Positions 35,861 through 47,875 of a stretch of 64,000 bases of DNA are shown here, piece after piece. Origin of the DNA: Bugula neritina (Eukaryota; Bryozoa; Gymnolaemata; Cheilostomatida; Bugulidae); the NCBI GenBank assembly GCA_964035545.1, contig OZ037772.1:12961818-13025817 (forward strand), written 5' to 3'. Position 1 is the first letter of the stretch. Each line of letters starts with the position of its first letter. A program made the position numbers and the translations under genes. The notes under the pieces are model-generated. The model saw only the letters and a list, made by a program, of their open reading frames with translations, was not told the DNA's origin and searched no databases.

Positions 35861-36462
35861 GTTATTTTTGTTAATCCACCAGTCAAGTCTTGATCAAACT
35901 GATTTATCTATGAAGTGCTGCAATAAATGTACTAACAGCATAAACAGCATATTACTTTCCTCTGATGAAAACAACAATCTACAAGTTTCATTGAGAAATA
36001 AGAGACATTTCTATCAGTTTACTAATTCCCTGTTGATCGGTGAGGTTTGTTTTGAGTTGCTAACCGGGCAGGCGTCTCTCTATTACTACATCTTTATTAG
36101 AGTTATATTCCAAACCTTTAACATGACAACTTTGTGTTTACTCTCTCTATATAAACATGTTGTATATCTGTTAGTTATAATATGCACTGGTTATAGTACA
36201 AGTGTGGTAATGGTAATGTCATGTATAAGGATATCATTTATTCTCCAGGAATGAGAGGTTGACAATTAGCTTTTGCTGTTTCAGATAATAAAATGACCCC
36301 ATGTGCTGTAAGACATGTTTATAATTAAAAAGCATAATTTTGCTATAAATATACTTTTATTCAATTCATTTACCTAAAATAGTTATAAGAAATGAAAAGG
36401 TTATAATTATAGATTTGCTTGTGATAAAACTAATGAAGATGCTTTGAATTGCAAATTGAAGA
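35861..36462. other. Convergent 3' region between the two intronless paralogues
   Basis: About 600 bp, likely the 3' UTRs of both genes. aataaaatg near 36286 and, on the minus strand, tttatt near 36357 are possible polyadenylation signals. A 128-codon ORF lacking ATG (35868-36254) is taken as UTR. Confidence 0.5.
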
Positions 36463-37641
36463 TTAGACTTTGGTTGAGTAAAGATGTTTCTTGATAAGAG
36501 GAAGGGGCTCATCCAGAATGTTGTGGAAGTCTCTAAGCAGTGTGTAACACATTAGCAGTATCACTGTTCTCTCACTGTGCGATGCGTCCACATTATCTGA
36601 CAGGAAACGTATCTTCCACCGGTTAAATGACTGAGCCAAGACGGCTACTTCTTTGTTTTGGCTTGAGACGATCCGATAAGTCTTTCCTGCCGGAGCAACA
36701 GCTGTAAATCTACTGCCGTCATCAGTGGTACCAGTTAATGTTTTAAATGGCTCAGCTGTATGCACAGAGCCAAGGCATTTGTGCGTCCCGGACAGCTTAA
36801 TGATGAGCTGAGATACCTCGTCATTTTTCTCGCTGTCACAATAAAACATTTCCTCTCCCACAGTGTTGCTGAAGAGCAGAAGAGTGTTGCACCTACTATC
36901 ATTCATAAGCCTGCAAACTAGAAGCAAATCCTGTGACCGGTCCGCGTAAAAGTAAACATATTTGTCGCCATAGTTCTCGTGTGTCGTCACAGTTAACATG
37001 ATGTTGAGCAGCCGTGTCGTTGTCAGCGTATCCAGAGCCGACGGCATAACTCCAACTTTTTTCTCGCTTAGAATATGTGGCATATGCCATCTTGACGCCA
37101 ACTTTGTATTTTTATCCCATAACTGCATCGCATAAAACAGCATCAATACTTGCAGAAAAGGTTCCACTGAGCCTTTAGCCTCACAAGTCATATTTACATT
37201 CAAGTGACTTTGTCTGATAAATATTTTTATGGTAGATTTAGAGAAAGTTAACTCAGTTAGTCCACGTCTAGGATAGGCGGTTTTAAATACTATTTTCTCT
37301 GATGACGGACTCGACGAACCAACAAATATACAGTCATCTTGTATGGAAGCGATGGCCCGAGACCCACAGTTTGTATTGATAGATACTGTGAACACAGTCT
37401 TTTTCTCGGGCCCAAATAACTGAGTGGCAGAGAGCAAGAGCCTGGCATTGTTATCGTATAACTTCATATCCCTACCCTTCACATCACACTCCATCATGCC
37501 TTTCACCTGTCCCGTGCCATAGTCGTATACATAGAAGACCACTGAACCCTTGCAGTTGACCCCAAAGCTGCGTATAGATATTCCCTGGGAGCCACAGCTC
37601 ACCAGATCGGTGAGAATTTGGTGTGCTGTCTGAGCAGCCAT
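36463..37641 (-). CDS. Intronless unknown-family protein B, paralogue of the 34679-35860 gene
   Basis: A single open frame of 392 aa (MAAQTAHQILTDLVSCGS...). Shared positions with protein A include IRSFGVNCKGSVVFYVYD against IRGIGANQKGKIVFYLFD, VKGMMECD against VKGMIEHN, KLYDNNARLLLS against ELYDNFSRCLLVG, FYCDSEKNDEVSQLIIKLS against FRCDSVRGEHVSQLVIRAS, and a matching LPLIKKHLYS end. Overall divergence is high (I estimate a quarter to a third identical), so the duplication is old even though the genes are adjacent and tail to tail. No signal peptide. Function unknown; fold guess as for protein A. Confidence 0.8.
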   Translation of the reverse strand: MAAQTAHQILTDLVSCGSQGISIRSFGVNCKGSVVFYVYDYGTGQVKGMMECDVKGRDMKLYDNNARLLLSATQLFGPEKKTVFTVSINTNCGSRAIASIQDDCIFVGSSSPSSEKIVFKTAYPRRGLTELTFSKSTIKIFIRQSHLNVNMTCEAKGSVEPFLQVLMLFYAMQLWDKNTKLASRWHMPHILSEKKVGVMPSALDTLTTTRLLNIMLTVTTHENYGDKYVYFYADRSQDLLLVCRLMNDSRCNTLLLFSNTVGEEMFYCDSEKNDEVSQLIIKLSGTHKCLGSVHTAEPFKTLTGTTDDGSRFTAVAPAGKTYRIVSSQNKEVAVLAQSFNRWKIRFLSDNVDASHSERTVILLMCYTLLRDFHNILDEPLPLIKKHLYSTKV

Positions 37642-37975
37642 TCTAATGTACCAGACACGAGTAGCTCTTTACTCCACAACAGTCAGCATAACATGCATTC
37701 CTTTAGCATTCCTTCAACATGCCACATTCTTACAGTTAGAATTTCAGTTCCACAGTCTATTTCCTCCTATATTATAATTTATGTTATTTAAAACCCTGGG
37801 ATTATTTAAACTTGTAAACAGACTATTTGAAAGACTGTGCTTTATATTTCTTTCACAAGTAAAAAGAAATTTTAGTCATATTTGTTATTACAAAATAGTT
37901 AGTTTAATCCTTCACCGAGAACAGCTTCTACCAGCCTACGGGTCATTGGCTTGTACGTTCTACTAGAAAGATAAC
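37642..37975. other. Upstream region of protein B gene
   Basis: Unique AT-rich sequence; presumed promoter of the minus-strand gene. No other feature seen. Confidence 0.35.
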
Positions 37976-38218
37976 TTCAGTTACTAAAGCTACTATGGTT
38001 ACTAAGGTTACTTTTTTTACCAAAGTTATTAAGGTTACTACAGTTACCATGGTTACCGTGGTAACTATGGTTACTAAGGCTACTGTGGTTACCAAGGTTA
38101 CTTTGTTTACCAAAGTTACTAGGATTACTAAGGCTACTGTGGTTATCGTGGTTACCATTGTTACTATGGTTACTAAGGTTAACGTTGTTACTGTTGTTAC
38201 TGTGGTTACTAAGGCAAC
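37976..38218 (+). repeat. Imperfect hexamer/dodecamer repeat (ggttactaaggttacta)
   Basis: About 40 variants of gttact/gttacc. It is open in several frames and gives spurious Val/Thr-rich ORFs on both strands. Confidence 0.93.
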
Positions 38219-38435
38219 ATGACCTTTTTATAAATTTAAGACTTTATTTGGAATTCTCAGAGTCAAAGCATCAGTTTGATAAGCTGCAGTAAATAGATTG
38301 GAGGTGAGGATTGTGTAGCTGGAGGACTGAATGCTGCTTGCAAGAGAGACATCTGTTGAGAGTATTCCAATTTGCTTGAGTGTTATTCTGACTATTGTGG
38401 TCCAACTCAATCTCCCTGATCCAGCTCTGGTCCAG

Positions 38436-41400
38436 TTAGGTAACTTTGGGCCTTTTGCTTTTAGAGCCTTTCTTCTCCGGAGATACCGGAGAGTCTTGTG
38501 TCGGTTTTGTCTTGCTTCTGTTGGTGTCAGTTGACTGGGCAGACTTCCTCTTGTGAATTGACTGCGAGACTACAGCGATACTTCCTGTTTTCTGGCGGGT
38601 AGTGTTGGCAGTCTGCAAAATAGTAAGACGATTAAATGACACATTCTAAGTTGATTGTATGTGTACTCAGTAGTTAGTATAACACAGCAGCATAACATAA
38701 GATATCAATATAAGTTCTAATATAATACATAACAGTATATCATATATTATAATATAAAACAATAACATAATAAAACAATAAAATATAACATAAGCCCACC
38801 ACTTGTCCGATGAGACTGGCTTGACCTCTAGGAGTAGACTCTGCTTCACCAACACTAACTCGAGCTGACTTCCACGTCTCCTGGTATTCCGGAATAATCT
38901 GTGGGACATCTGGACGATAGTCGTCTGCTCTCGTAATAACACCAAACTTGTGTTTATAGTAAGACTAAGTAGTGTCTGTATACTCTCTTCATATACTAGT
39001 GTGAGTACTAGTAGTTTATGTTACTAGTAGTTTATATTACTAGTAGTTTATATTACTAGTAGTATATATTACTAGTAGTATATTACTAATAGTTTATATT
39101 ACTAATATTATATGACTAGTTGTATATTACTAGGGAGGTTTTACCGGCTTTGAACTTTTTCCAGATGACGTAGAGACGATAGGCCTGCAGCAGAATCACG
39201 AGTCCATTCTTAGAGGCGAAGAACATGTTAGTGTAGGTAATGATCCTGTAACCTACGAGAGAAGAACATATTAGTGTAGGTAATGATCCTGTAACCTACG
39301 AGAGAAGAACATATTATATGTAGAGTATATTACAGAGTATATGACAGAGTATATGACAGAGTATATTACAGAGTATATTACTGAGTATATTACAGAGTAT
39401 ATTACAGAGTATATTCTCACCGACAATGGAGATGAGGCGCACCGTAATAAACGGGATGTCCTGAAGCACCAACTCGATCACAGCAGCCGTGACATCCTGA
39501 AATAGACCGGAAACTTCTGACTAACACAATTACTTGAGATGTTGACATACTAACAGACTATATACCTGCAGGTGTTATCTGATAGACTATAGCATATTAT
39601 ATTCTCTTCCCTATAGACTGAACTATTGCTATGGTGTACAACAGCTTCAAGTCTTCAACACAATATTGTTTATAGTATTCTACAAGTAACTACAGAGTCC
39701 TACTGACACAAATAGGTGATGCTACATTACAGTTGGTAGGTAAAGATAACGAAGGAATTGTCCCCTCACCCTGTGAGTGACAAAAGCGACAATGTTGTGA
39801 ACATTGCGGGCTCTCTTGGTAACCCCGACAGAAGTGAAGATGAGAACAAACTGGAGCAGACTGATGGTGTAAGCTAACAGCGTGCCGTACACCAATTCTG
39901 TCTGCTCGAGGATTGCCTTCTCCTTGAATATCTCCAGCACTTCGAGGATATCTGAGGCGTAGGCCAGATAGACAAACAGGATCTGCGGGGAAGATGGAAA
40001 ACACTTGGTACTCTGACAAACGTTAGACTAGGTATATGATTATATTACAACTATCAAATAGAAACATTGGTGTAGTCGGGATTTAATTGGTAATATCAAA
40101 AGCTGTATTATTCACAGAATCTAAAACAAAACTTCCAAAACTAATCTGGGAGAAAATACCGACAGCGATGTAAGAGTTGTATGACTAAAACCGGTGCTTT
40201 CGACTAAACAATTCAACAGGAAACATAGAAAACGTGGAAACATTTTTAAAAAATACCCGAATATTTACATTTAGTTGTTAAAATCTCATCAGTTTACGGC
40301 AACAACGTGTATATTATACACTAGAATATAATATTTATTATATGATAGAATATATTATAAATTATATGATAGAATATTTTTTACGCTGGAATTTCATAAA
40401 AGAAGCAGAAGGAATGCAGTGTGTATCAATTAAAGTAATGTGATACATATAATATTATATGATTTAAAAAAGTTAATGTAATATTAGTTTACACAAAGTT
40501 GAATACCTGAGAGACCTGCTCATGACTGAGGTCACCCTTAGGCAGCAGCCATCTGCCAAATATCAGCAGCACCATCAGGGACTGCTCCACGCCGTTCACC
40601 CACTCGTTAGACGAATACGTGATCTTCTGCGGCCTCAACTGCAGCAGACAGTGTAATACCGTATAAGTAATACTGTATAAGTAATACTGTATAAGTAATG
40701 CTGTATAAGTAATACTGTGTAAGTAATACCGTATAAGTAATACCGTATAAGTAATACCGTATAAGTAATACCATATAAGTAATACCGTATAAGTAATACT
40801 GTATAAGTAATGCTGTATAAGTAATACTGTGTAAGTAATACCGTATAAGTAATACCGTATAAGTAATATCGTATAAGTAATACCGTATAAGTAATACCGT
40901 ATAAGTAATACCGTATAAGTAATACCATACAAGTAATACCGTATAAGTAATATTGTATAAGAAATACTGTATAAAGAAACAGGAAACACACACCCCGGGA
41001 ATGTCAATATTCGTGATCTGTGTATCCGTCACATCCTGTGACTGCTCTTTAGCTAGAATGTCGAGTTTGTTGAGCTCCAAGTACCAGATGCAGGGCACCA
41101 CACTCAGCAGGTAAAACAGGAAAGACGGGCAGTACCTACAACCCCCGTAATCAGTCTACAGTCTCAGTCTACAATCTCAGACTATGCTACTAGTCGCTAC
41201 TAATTGATGTCTTACCACAACTTCCACTCCGCCCCGTGTCTCTTTATCATCACGTACACGACCTCAATAATCAGAGGGATGAGGGTACAGCCCAGGGCCC
41301 AGTAGATGTCATTCTCATATATCACAGTCACTCTCCACACGGCTATCCCAGCGTGAACTGAAAATAATATGTTCAGAGTAGTGAGTGTAATTTCTACTCC

Positions 41401-41613
41401 ACTAATACTTGCCTATAGAGAGGGGACAACTCACACATAAAGAGTAGACAACTCACACATAAAGAGCAGACAACTCACACATAGAAGGCAGACAACTAAC
41501 TAACAGAGGGCAGACAACTCACCCATAAAGAGCAGACGTGTGAGAAGAGCCTTGAATATGGAGAAGTACGCCCAGATTGGTGACTCATAATCATCCAGCC
41601 CGAGTCCATCCAT
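38436..41613 (-). CDS. TMEM26: TMEM26 homologue, multi-pass membrane protein
   Basis: Nine exons on the minus strand join to about 413 aa: 41613-41523, 41357-41216, 41135-40994, 40638-40507, 39982-39770, 39496-39421, 39252-39131, 38946-38800, 38612-38436. Start MDGLGLDDYESPIW. Phrases typical of TMEM26 include GIAVWRVT, VVPCIWYLEL, LIFGRWLLPKGDLSHEQVSQ, YASDILE, DIPFITVRLI, and TNMFFASKNGLVILLQAYRLYV. Several hydrophobic stretches fit the family's multi-pass topology. The C-terminal tail is basic, Ser/Lys-rich and longer than I recall for vertebrates. Exon 7 has two possible donors; only the one at 39131 (CTA before gtaata) gives an open frame into exon 8. The molecular function of TMEM26 is poorly known. 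Confidence 0.87.
38995..39130 (+). repeat. ~15-bp AT-rich repeat (actagtagtttatatt), TMEM26 intron 7
   Basis: About eight units, directly next to the exon 7 donor. Confidence 0.85.
39226..39315 (-). repeat. ~43-bp direct duplication covering the TMEM26 exon 7 acceptor
   Basis: gtgtaggtaatgatcctgta and acctacgagagaagaacata occur twice in tandem. On the minus strand both copies carry tctctcgtag before GTTACAGGATCATTACC, so exon 7's first coding bases and its acceptor are both duplicated. Confidence 0.9.
39316..39418 (+). repeat. 12-14-bp repeat (attacagagtat)
   Basis: About eight units beside the exon 6 donor of TMEM26. Confidence 0.88.
40655..40975 (-). repeat. 15-bp minisatellite (cgtataagtaatac), TMEM26 intron 3
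   Basis: About 21 units with variants ctgtataag, catataag and ctgtgtaag. It generates spurious minus-strand ORFs rich in Tyr, Leu and Ile. Confidence 0.95.
41415..41540 (-). repeat. 22-24-bp repeat copying the TMEM26 exon 1 donor junction
   Basis: Four to five copies of gacaactcacacataaagag. On the minus strand each unit reads ctgctctttatg then gtgtgagttg, matching exon 1's coding end CTGCTCTTTATGG before gtgagttg (donor at 41522). Confidence 0.88.
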
Positions 41614-41635
41614 GGTCACAGTGAATCTCTTCTAC

Positions 41636-41725
41636 TAAGTAACCATGGTAACAACAATAACAACACGATATAGTAACCATGGTAACAACAATAACAACAC
41701 GATATAGTAACTATGGTAACAACAT
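41636..41725 (+). repeat. ~36-bp repeat upstream of TMEM26
   Basis: Two and a half copies of a unit containing accatggtaacaacaataac then aacacgatatagta. Confidence 0.88.
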
Positions 41726-42820
41726 GGCTTTTATCTCATTATGCTGATGCATGCTTGAAATAAAAGTAGAAGAAGTGCCCTAACCTGCAGTTTATACTAA
41801 TTTAAATCATCATGCAGTAAACTTAACTTAGTTAACAGCTTCAACCCCAGCAATACTCTCTACTAATTCCCTATAACATTCCTAATTTATAAATTACACT
41901 TTATTTTTTAAAAATAAACCAAGTGGATTAAAATAGAAACACAAGAAACAACTTACAATCTCACCTGAATATTCTCCACTCCGCAAATTGGCTTGGAGAA
42001 GCTAGACACATCACGTGCAACAATTTGAGTTAGCAGCCGGTTAGTTTGTTGATTGTTGCATATTGAATAGCACCCTATCAGTATGTGTGCTGCATGCATA
42101 CCTTTGTGTTAGGAGGTAGAAACGATTCTACTTGCTAGAGATAATTAAAACTAAAGCAGATATCTATGGTCATTGCATTCAGTAGAAATTGAAAGTACAT
42201 ACTAACACTATGTATTGGCTTAACGAATTTAAATTATTTTATAGTTGATGGGAACTTTTGTCTAAACAAAACTGTAAACAATTTTAATACAACTTAATAC
42301 AAATATGATATCGTACTATAAAATATTATATATATATATATATTATACAACTATGTATAAGTTGTTATATGCTGAGCTATTGGTAACTATGGTTATGAGA
42401 TAATTCTGCTTCCATGCGTCGAGTGAGTCATGAAGAGACAATCACTTCCGAATTGGATGACTCAACTCTTTAGTTAGTGGAGGGTAGAAAACTTCACACT
42501 CTCTCAAAAAGCTTGTTACGGATGTGGCAACGCTGAGTCTGCAGTCACCAAAGACATGTTGTGAATCTCCAACTCATCGTCAGAGTGAAGAACGGGAATG
42601 AACTCGCAATATCTGAAAACAACCACAACAGGGTGATTAACATTCAGTCTATCCTCTGCATCACAGTTGGATTACATGACTTGTATTATCTACAGCCATT
42701 ATCAGGTAAACTCCTTGATATAATTCACCTGCAATACGATTCAGAGCTCCATGTTGGATGTTCTGAAGGCCAACTCTCTAGTAATCAACTCTATAGACAG
42801 TCTTCTACTGAGATGAATCT
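41726..42820. other. Upstream region of TMEM26, no other gene assigned
   Basis: AT-rich with a short (TA)n run at 42328-42345. An 87-codon plus-strand open frame without ATG (42561-42824) is not recognisable. Confidence 0.4.
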
Positions 42821-42821
42821 G

Positions 42822-45800
42822 TAGACACATGACTAGACACACATCTAATAGACTCTATACTATTCTACTTGTAATATACTCTATACTATTCTACTTGTAA
42901 TATACTCTATACTATTCTACTTGTAATATACTCTCTACTATTCTACTTGTAATATACTCTATACTATTCTACTTGTAATATACTCTATACTATTCTACTT
43001 GTAATATACTCTATACTATTCTACTTCTAATATACTCTATACTATTCTACTTGTAATATACTCTATACTATTCTACTTGTAATATACTCTATACTATTCT
43101 ACTTGTAATATACTCTATACTATTCTACTTGTAATATACTCTCTACTATTCTACTTGTAATATACTCTATACTATTCTACTTGTAATATACTCTCTACTA
43201 TTCTACTTGTAATATACTCTATACTATTCTACTTGTAATATACTCTATACTATTCTACTTGTAATATACTCTATACTATTCTACTTGTAATATACTCTAT
43301 ACTATTCTACTTGTAATATACTCTATACTATTCTACTTGTAATATACTCTATACTATTCTACTTGTAATATACTCTATACTATTCTACTTGTAATATACT
43401 CTATACTATTCTACTTGTAATATACTCTATACTATTCTACTTGTAATATACTCTATACTATTCTACTTGTAATATACTCTATACTATTCTACTTGTAATA
43501 TACTCTATACTATTCTACTTGTAATATACTCTATACTATTCTACTTGTAATATACTCTATACTATTCTACTTGTAATATACTCTATACTATTCTACTTGT
43601 AATATACTCTATACTATTCTACTTGTAATATACTCTATACTATTCTACTTGTAATATACTCTATACTATTCTACTTGTAATATACTCTATACTATTCTAC
43701 TTGTAATATACTCTATACTATTCTACTTGTAATATACTCTATACTATTCTACTTGTAATATACTCTATACTATTCTACTTATAATATACTCTATACTATT
43801 CTACTTGTAATATACTCTATACTATTCTACTTGTAATATACTCTATACTATTCTACTTGTAATATACTCTATACTATTCTACTTGTAATATACTCTATAC
43901 TATTCTACTTGTAATATACTCTATACTATTCTACTTGTAATATACTCTATACTATTCTACTTGTAATATACTCTATACTATTCTACTTGTAATATACTCT
44001 ATACTATTCTACTTGTAATATACTCTATACTATTCTACTTGTAATATACTCTATACTATTCTACTTGTAATATACTCTATACTATTCTACTTGTAATATA
44101 CTCTATACTATTCTACTTGTAATATACTCTATACTATTCTACTTGTAATATACTCTATACTATTCTACTTGTAATATACTCTATACTATTCTACTTGTAA
44201 TATACTCTATACTATTCTACTTGTAATATACTCTATACTATTCTACTTGTAATATACTCTATACTATTCTACTTGTAATATACTCTATACTATTCTACTT
44301 GTAATATACTCTATACTATTCTACTTGTAATATACTCTATACTATTCTACTTGTAATATACTCTATACTATTCTACTTGTAATATACTCTATACTATTCT
44401 ACTTGTAATATACTCTATACTATTCTACTTGTAATATACTCTATACTATTCTACTTGTAATATACTCTATACTATTCTACTTGTAATATACTCTATACTA
44501 TTCTACTTGTAATATACTCTATACTATTCTACTTGTAATATACTCTATACTATTCTACTTGTAATATACTCTATACTATTCTACTTGTAATATACTCTAT
44601 ACTATTCTACTTGTAATATACTCTATACTATTCTACTTATAATATACTCTATACTATTCTACTTGTAATATACTCTATACTATTCTACTTGTAATATACT
44701 CTATACTATTCTACTTGTAATATACTCTATACTATTCTACTTGTAATATACTCTATACTATTCTACTTGTAATATACTCTATACTATTCTACTTGTAATA
44801 TACTCTATACTATTCTACTTGTAATATACTCTATACTATTCTACTTGTAATATACTCTATACTATTCTACTTGTAATATACTCTATACTATTCTACTTAT
44901 AATATACTCTATACTATTCTACTTGTAATATACTCTATACTATTCTACTTGTAATATACTCTATACTATTCTACTTGTAATATACTCTATACTATTCTAC
45001 TTGTAATATACTCTATACTATTCTACTTGTAATATACTCTATACTATTCTACTTGTAATATACTCTATACTATTCTACTTGTAATATACTCTATACTATT
45101 CTACTTGTAATATACTCTATACTATTCTACTTGTAATAGACTCTATACTATTCTACTTGTAATATACTCTATACTATTCTACTTGTAATAGACTCTATAC
45201 TATTCTACTTGTAATATACTCTATACTATTCTACTTGTAATATACTCTATACTATTCTACTTGTAATATACTCTATACTATTCTACTTGTAATATACTCT
45301 ATACTATTCTACTTGTAATATACTCTATACTATTCTACTTGTAATATACTCTATACTATTCTACTTGTAATATACTCTATACTATTCTACTTGTAATATA
45401 CTCTATACTATTCTACTTGTAATATACTCTATACTATTCTACTTGTAATATACTCTATACTATTCTACTTGTAATATACTCTATACTATTCTACTTGTAA
45501 TATACTCTATACTATTCTACTTGTAATATACTCTATACTATTCTACTTGTAATATACTCTATACTATTCTACTTCTAATATACTCTATACTATTCTACTT
45601 GTAATATACTCTATACTATTCTACTTGTAATATACTCTATACTATTCTACTTGTAATAGACTCTATACTATTCTACTTGTAATATACTCTATACTATTCT
45701 ACTTGTAATATACTCTATACTATTCTACTTGTAATATACTCTATACTATTCTACTTGTAATATACTCTATACTATTCTACTTGTAATATACTCTATACTA

Positions 45801-47528
45801 TTCTACTTGTAATATACTCTATACTATTCTACTTGTAATATACTCTATACTATTCTACTTGTAATATACTCTATACTATTCTACTTGTAATATACTCTAT
45901 ACTATTCTACTTGTAATATACTCTATACTATTCTACTTGTAATATACTCTATACTATTCTACTTGTAATATACTCTATACTATTCTACTTGTAATATACT
46001 CTATACTATTCTACTTGTAATATACTCTATACTATTCTACTTGTAATATACTCTATACTATTCTACTTGTAATATACTCTATACTATTCTACTTGTAATA
46101 TACTCTATACTATTCTACTTGTAATATACTCTATACTATTCTACTTGTAATATACTCTATACTATTCTACTTGTAATATACTCTATACTATTCTACTTGT
46201 AATATACTCTATACTATTCTACTTGTAATATACTCTATACTATTCTACTTCTAATATACTCTATACTATTCTACTTGTAATATACTCTATACTATTCTAC
46301 TTGTAATATACTCTATACTATTCTACTTGTAATATACTCTATACTATTCTACTTGTAATATACTCTATACTATTCTACTTGTAATATACTCTATACTATT
46401 CTACTTGTAATATACTCTATACTATTCTACTTGTAATATACTCTATACTATTCTACTTGTAATATACTCTATACTATTCTACTTGTAATATACTCTATAC
46501 TATTCTACTTGTAATATACTCTATACTATTCTACTTGTAATATACTCTATACTATTCTACTTGTAATATACTCTCTACTATTCTACTTGTAATATACTCT
46601 ATACTATTCTACTTGTAATATACTCTATACTATTCTACTTGTAATATACTCTATACTATTCTACTTGTAATATACTCTATACTATTCTACTTGTAATATA
46701 CTCTATACTATTCTACTTGTAATATACTCTATACTATTCTACTTGTAATATACTCTATACTATTCTACTTGTAATATACTCTATACTATTCTACTTGTAA
46801 TATACTCTATACTATTCTACTTGTAATATACTCTATACTATTCTACTTGTAATAGACTCTATACTATTCTACTTGTAATATACTCTATACTATTCTACTT
46901 GTAATATACTCTATACTATTCTACTTGTAATATACTCTATACTATTCTACTTGTAATATACTCTATACTATTCTACTTGTAATATACTCTATACTATTCT
47001 ACTTGTAATATACTCTATACTATTCTACTTGTAATATACTCTATACTATTCTACTTGTAATATACTCTATACTATTCTACTTGTAATATACTCTATACTA
47101 TTCTACTTGTAATAGACTCTATACTATTCTACTTGTAATATACTCTATACTATTCTACTTGTAATATACTCTATACTATTCTACTTGTAATATACTCTCT
47201 ACTATTCTACTGGTAATATACTCTATACTATTCTACTTGTAATATACTCTATACTATTCTACTTGTAATATACTCTATACTATTCTACTTGTAATATACT
47301 CTCTACTATTCTACTGGTAATATACTCTATACTATTCTACTTGTAATATACTCTATACTATTCTACTTGTAATATACTCTATACTATTCTACTTGTAATA
47401 TACTCTATACTATTCTACTTGTAATATACTCTATACTATTCTACTTGTAATATACTCTATACTATTCTACTTGTAATATACTCTATACTATTCTACTTGT
47501 AATATACTCTATACTATTCTACTTGTAA
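42822..47528 (+). repeat. 26-bp satellite array, 4.7 kb, nearly perfect
   Basis: About 180 copies of a unit containing ctatactattctacttgtaa plus tatact. Only scattered single-base variants occur (ctctctac, acttctaat, acttataat, aatagact, actggtaat). The paired variant ctctactattctactggtaa recurs about 110 bp apart near 47190 and 47305, indicating block duplication. No ORF or promoter could be seen within it. Confidence 0.99.
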
Positions 47529-47875
47529 ATACTCTGCTATTGGCAGTAAAACTGGTAACAGTAATTGATCACCTTAACTAAATGAACAACATCTTTGGTT
47601 ATATTATTGTATAAAAAGTTAGTATTCAAATCTTAATTTCATCTAAAAAACAACTAATAAATTAATTTGTTTTAAATTAATTAATCAAAACTGTAAATAT
47701 AAAAATAAAATTTAAGATTTAATTAGAGTCCATATAATTGTTATTCATACAGCACTACTGTGACATATCACTAGGCTGCAATCAGTTCACATCTATGATA
47801 AAAAATGTTTACAATATGTTTTTATGTGGCCGTCTAGAATGTTTTAATGTTTGTGTTAACTTGTTGATGATTGAC
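47529..47875. other. Spacer between the 26-bp satellite and BiP-B
   Basis: AT-rich unique DNA that probably includes the BiP-B 3' UTR; no other gene. Confidence 0.5.

Noticed and set aside
35868-36254. 128-codon ORF right after the protein A stop
   Set aside because: No ATG at its start, AT-rich, no similarity to anything; treated as 3' UTR.
40489-41101. Minus-strand ORFs with repeated YYLYGITYTVLLI
   Set aside because: They read through TMEM26 exons 3 and 4 into the 15-bp repeat of the intron between them; only the exon parts are real.
42561-42824. 87-codon plus-strand open frame upstream of TMEM26
   Set aside because: It begins with GTG, has no splice-consistent partner, and shows no recognisable domain.
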